This document shows positions 63,960 through 64,000 of a stretch of DNA of 64,000 nucleotides, piece by piece. Within the stretch, counting starts at the first letter, position 1, and the number at the start of each line of letters is the position of its first letter. The notes under the pieces were generated by a model, which worked only from the letters and a program-made list of their open reading frames with translations, did not search any database and had not been told where the DNA came from. The stretch covers positions 159,342 through 223,341 of the forward strand of contig JALHMF010000004.1 of the NCBI GenBank assembly GCA_022844205.1. Reading direction: 5' to 3'. The DNA is from Xanthobacteraceae bacterium. Its GTDB lineage: Bacteria > Pseudomonadota > Alphaproteobacteria > Rhizobiales > Xanthobacteraceae. A program made the position numbers and the translations under genes.

Positions 63960-64000
63960 GGTTCACGCATTCGGTGTGGGCCCCACCCCCGCCCCCACAC

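Noticed and set aside
1..64000. tRNA, rRNA, CRISPR arrays, prophage and insertion-sequence genes
   Set aside because: All gaps were read for tRNA-like cloverleaf ends, regularly spaced repeats and transposase or integrase motifs; none was found. A tRNAscan-SE run would confirm.

Overview
The window is a GC-rich chromosomal segment of an alphaproteobacterium, most likely Hyphomicrobiales (Rhizobiales) of the Bradyrhizobiaceae/Xanthobacteraceae type. This rests on gene order and gene content: rpsF-rpsR-DUF2232-rplI-dnaB-alr; fabD-fabG-acpP-fabF-mltG-yicC-gmk; lptF-lptG-lptD-surA-pdxA-ksgA; pepA-holC-ndk; purM-purN divergent from a CDP-alcohol phosphatidyltransferase, then an AI-2E permease, hdaA, ppk1 and ppx. 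No species name can be given from sequence alone. No rRNA, tRNA, CRISPR array, prophage or complete insertion sequence was seen.

Layout. 1-6.5 kb: the 3' end of an autotransporter, a DUF4239 membrane protein, folE with an upstream HtrA-like protein that has lost its catalytic triad, a small PsiF-repeat protein, an outer-membrane protein made of three tandem barrels, and alr. 6.5-12.7 kb (minus strand): a DUF559 nuclease gene bracketed by inverted repeats, then dnaB, a cyclopropane fatty acid synthase, rplI, DUF2232, rpsR and rpsF. 12.9-19.9 kb (plus): fatty acid synthesis, then mltG, yicC and gmk. 20-27.8 kb (minus): LPS export and assembly genes with surA, pdxA and ksgA. 28-35.6 kb: pepA, two secreted proteins sharing a four-cysteine module, a toxin-antitoxin pair with a frameshifted toxin, a long structured repeat, holC, a frameshifted dinB, a polytopic membrane protein and ndk. 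35.7-46 kb: terC, a lipoprotein, purN/purM, phospholipid synthase, AI-2E permease, hdaA, ppk1, ppx and rnd. 46-55.3 kb: an iron-type ABC importer, a DEAD-box helicase with an extended IF-1, aspS, a CSS-EAL phosphodiesterase and a ceramidase-like membrane protein. 55.6-64 kb: small accessory genes (DoxX, Tat-exported glutathione peroxidase, aldo/keto reductase, GFA family, secreted thermonuclease, tautomerase) and clpS.

Functional grouping. Much of the segment serves envelope biogenesis (Lpt transport, SurA, MltG, alanine racemase, Fab genes, CFA synthase, phosphatidyltransferase), together with replication and translation housekeeping (DnaB, HdaA, HolC, ribosomal proteins, KsgA, AspS, IF-1) and polyphosphate turnover (Ppk1/Ppx).

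Most unusual features: (i) two copies of a ~350-bp dispersed element (about 31,960-32,309 and 60,451-60,800, opposite orientation) with a perfect closing stem and an internal hairpin whose arms differ between copies but still pair; (ii) a four-cysteine secreted module C-x17/18-C-x15-C-x10-C present three times in two adjacent genes; (iii) a triple tandem outer-membrane barrel protein; (iv) a DUF559 nuclease gene enclosed by inverted copies of a hairpin repeat that recurs elsewhere in the window; (v) a triad-less HtrA paralogue. At least three short palindromic repeat families sit in the intergenic gaps.
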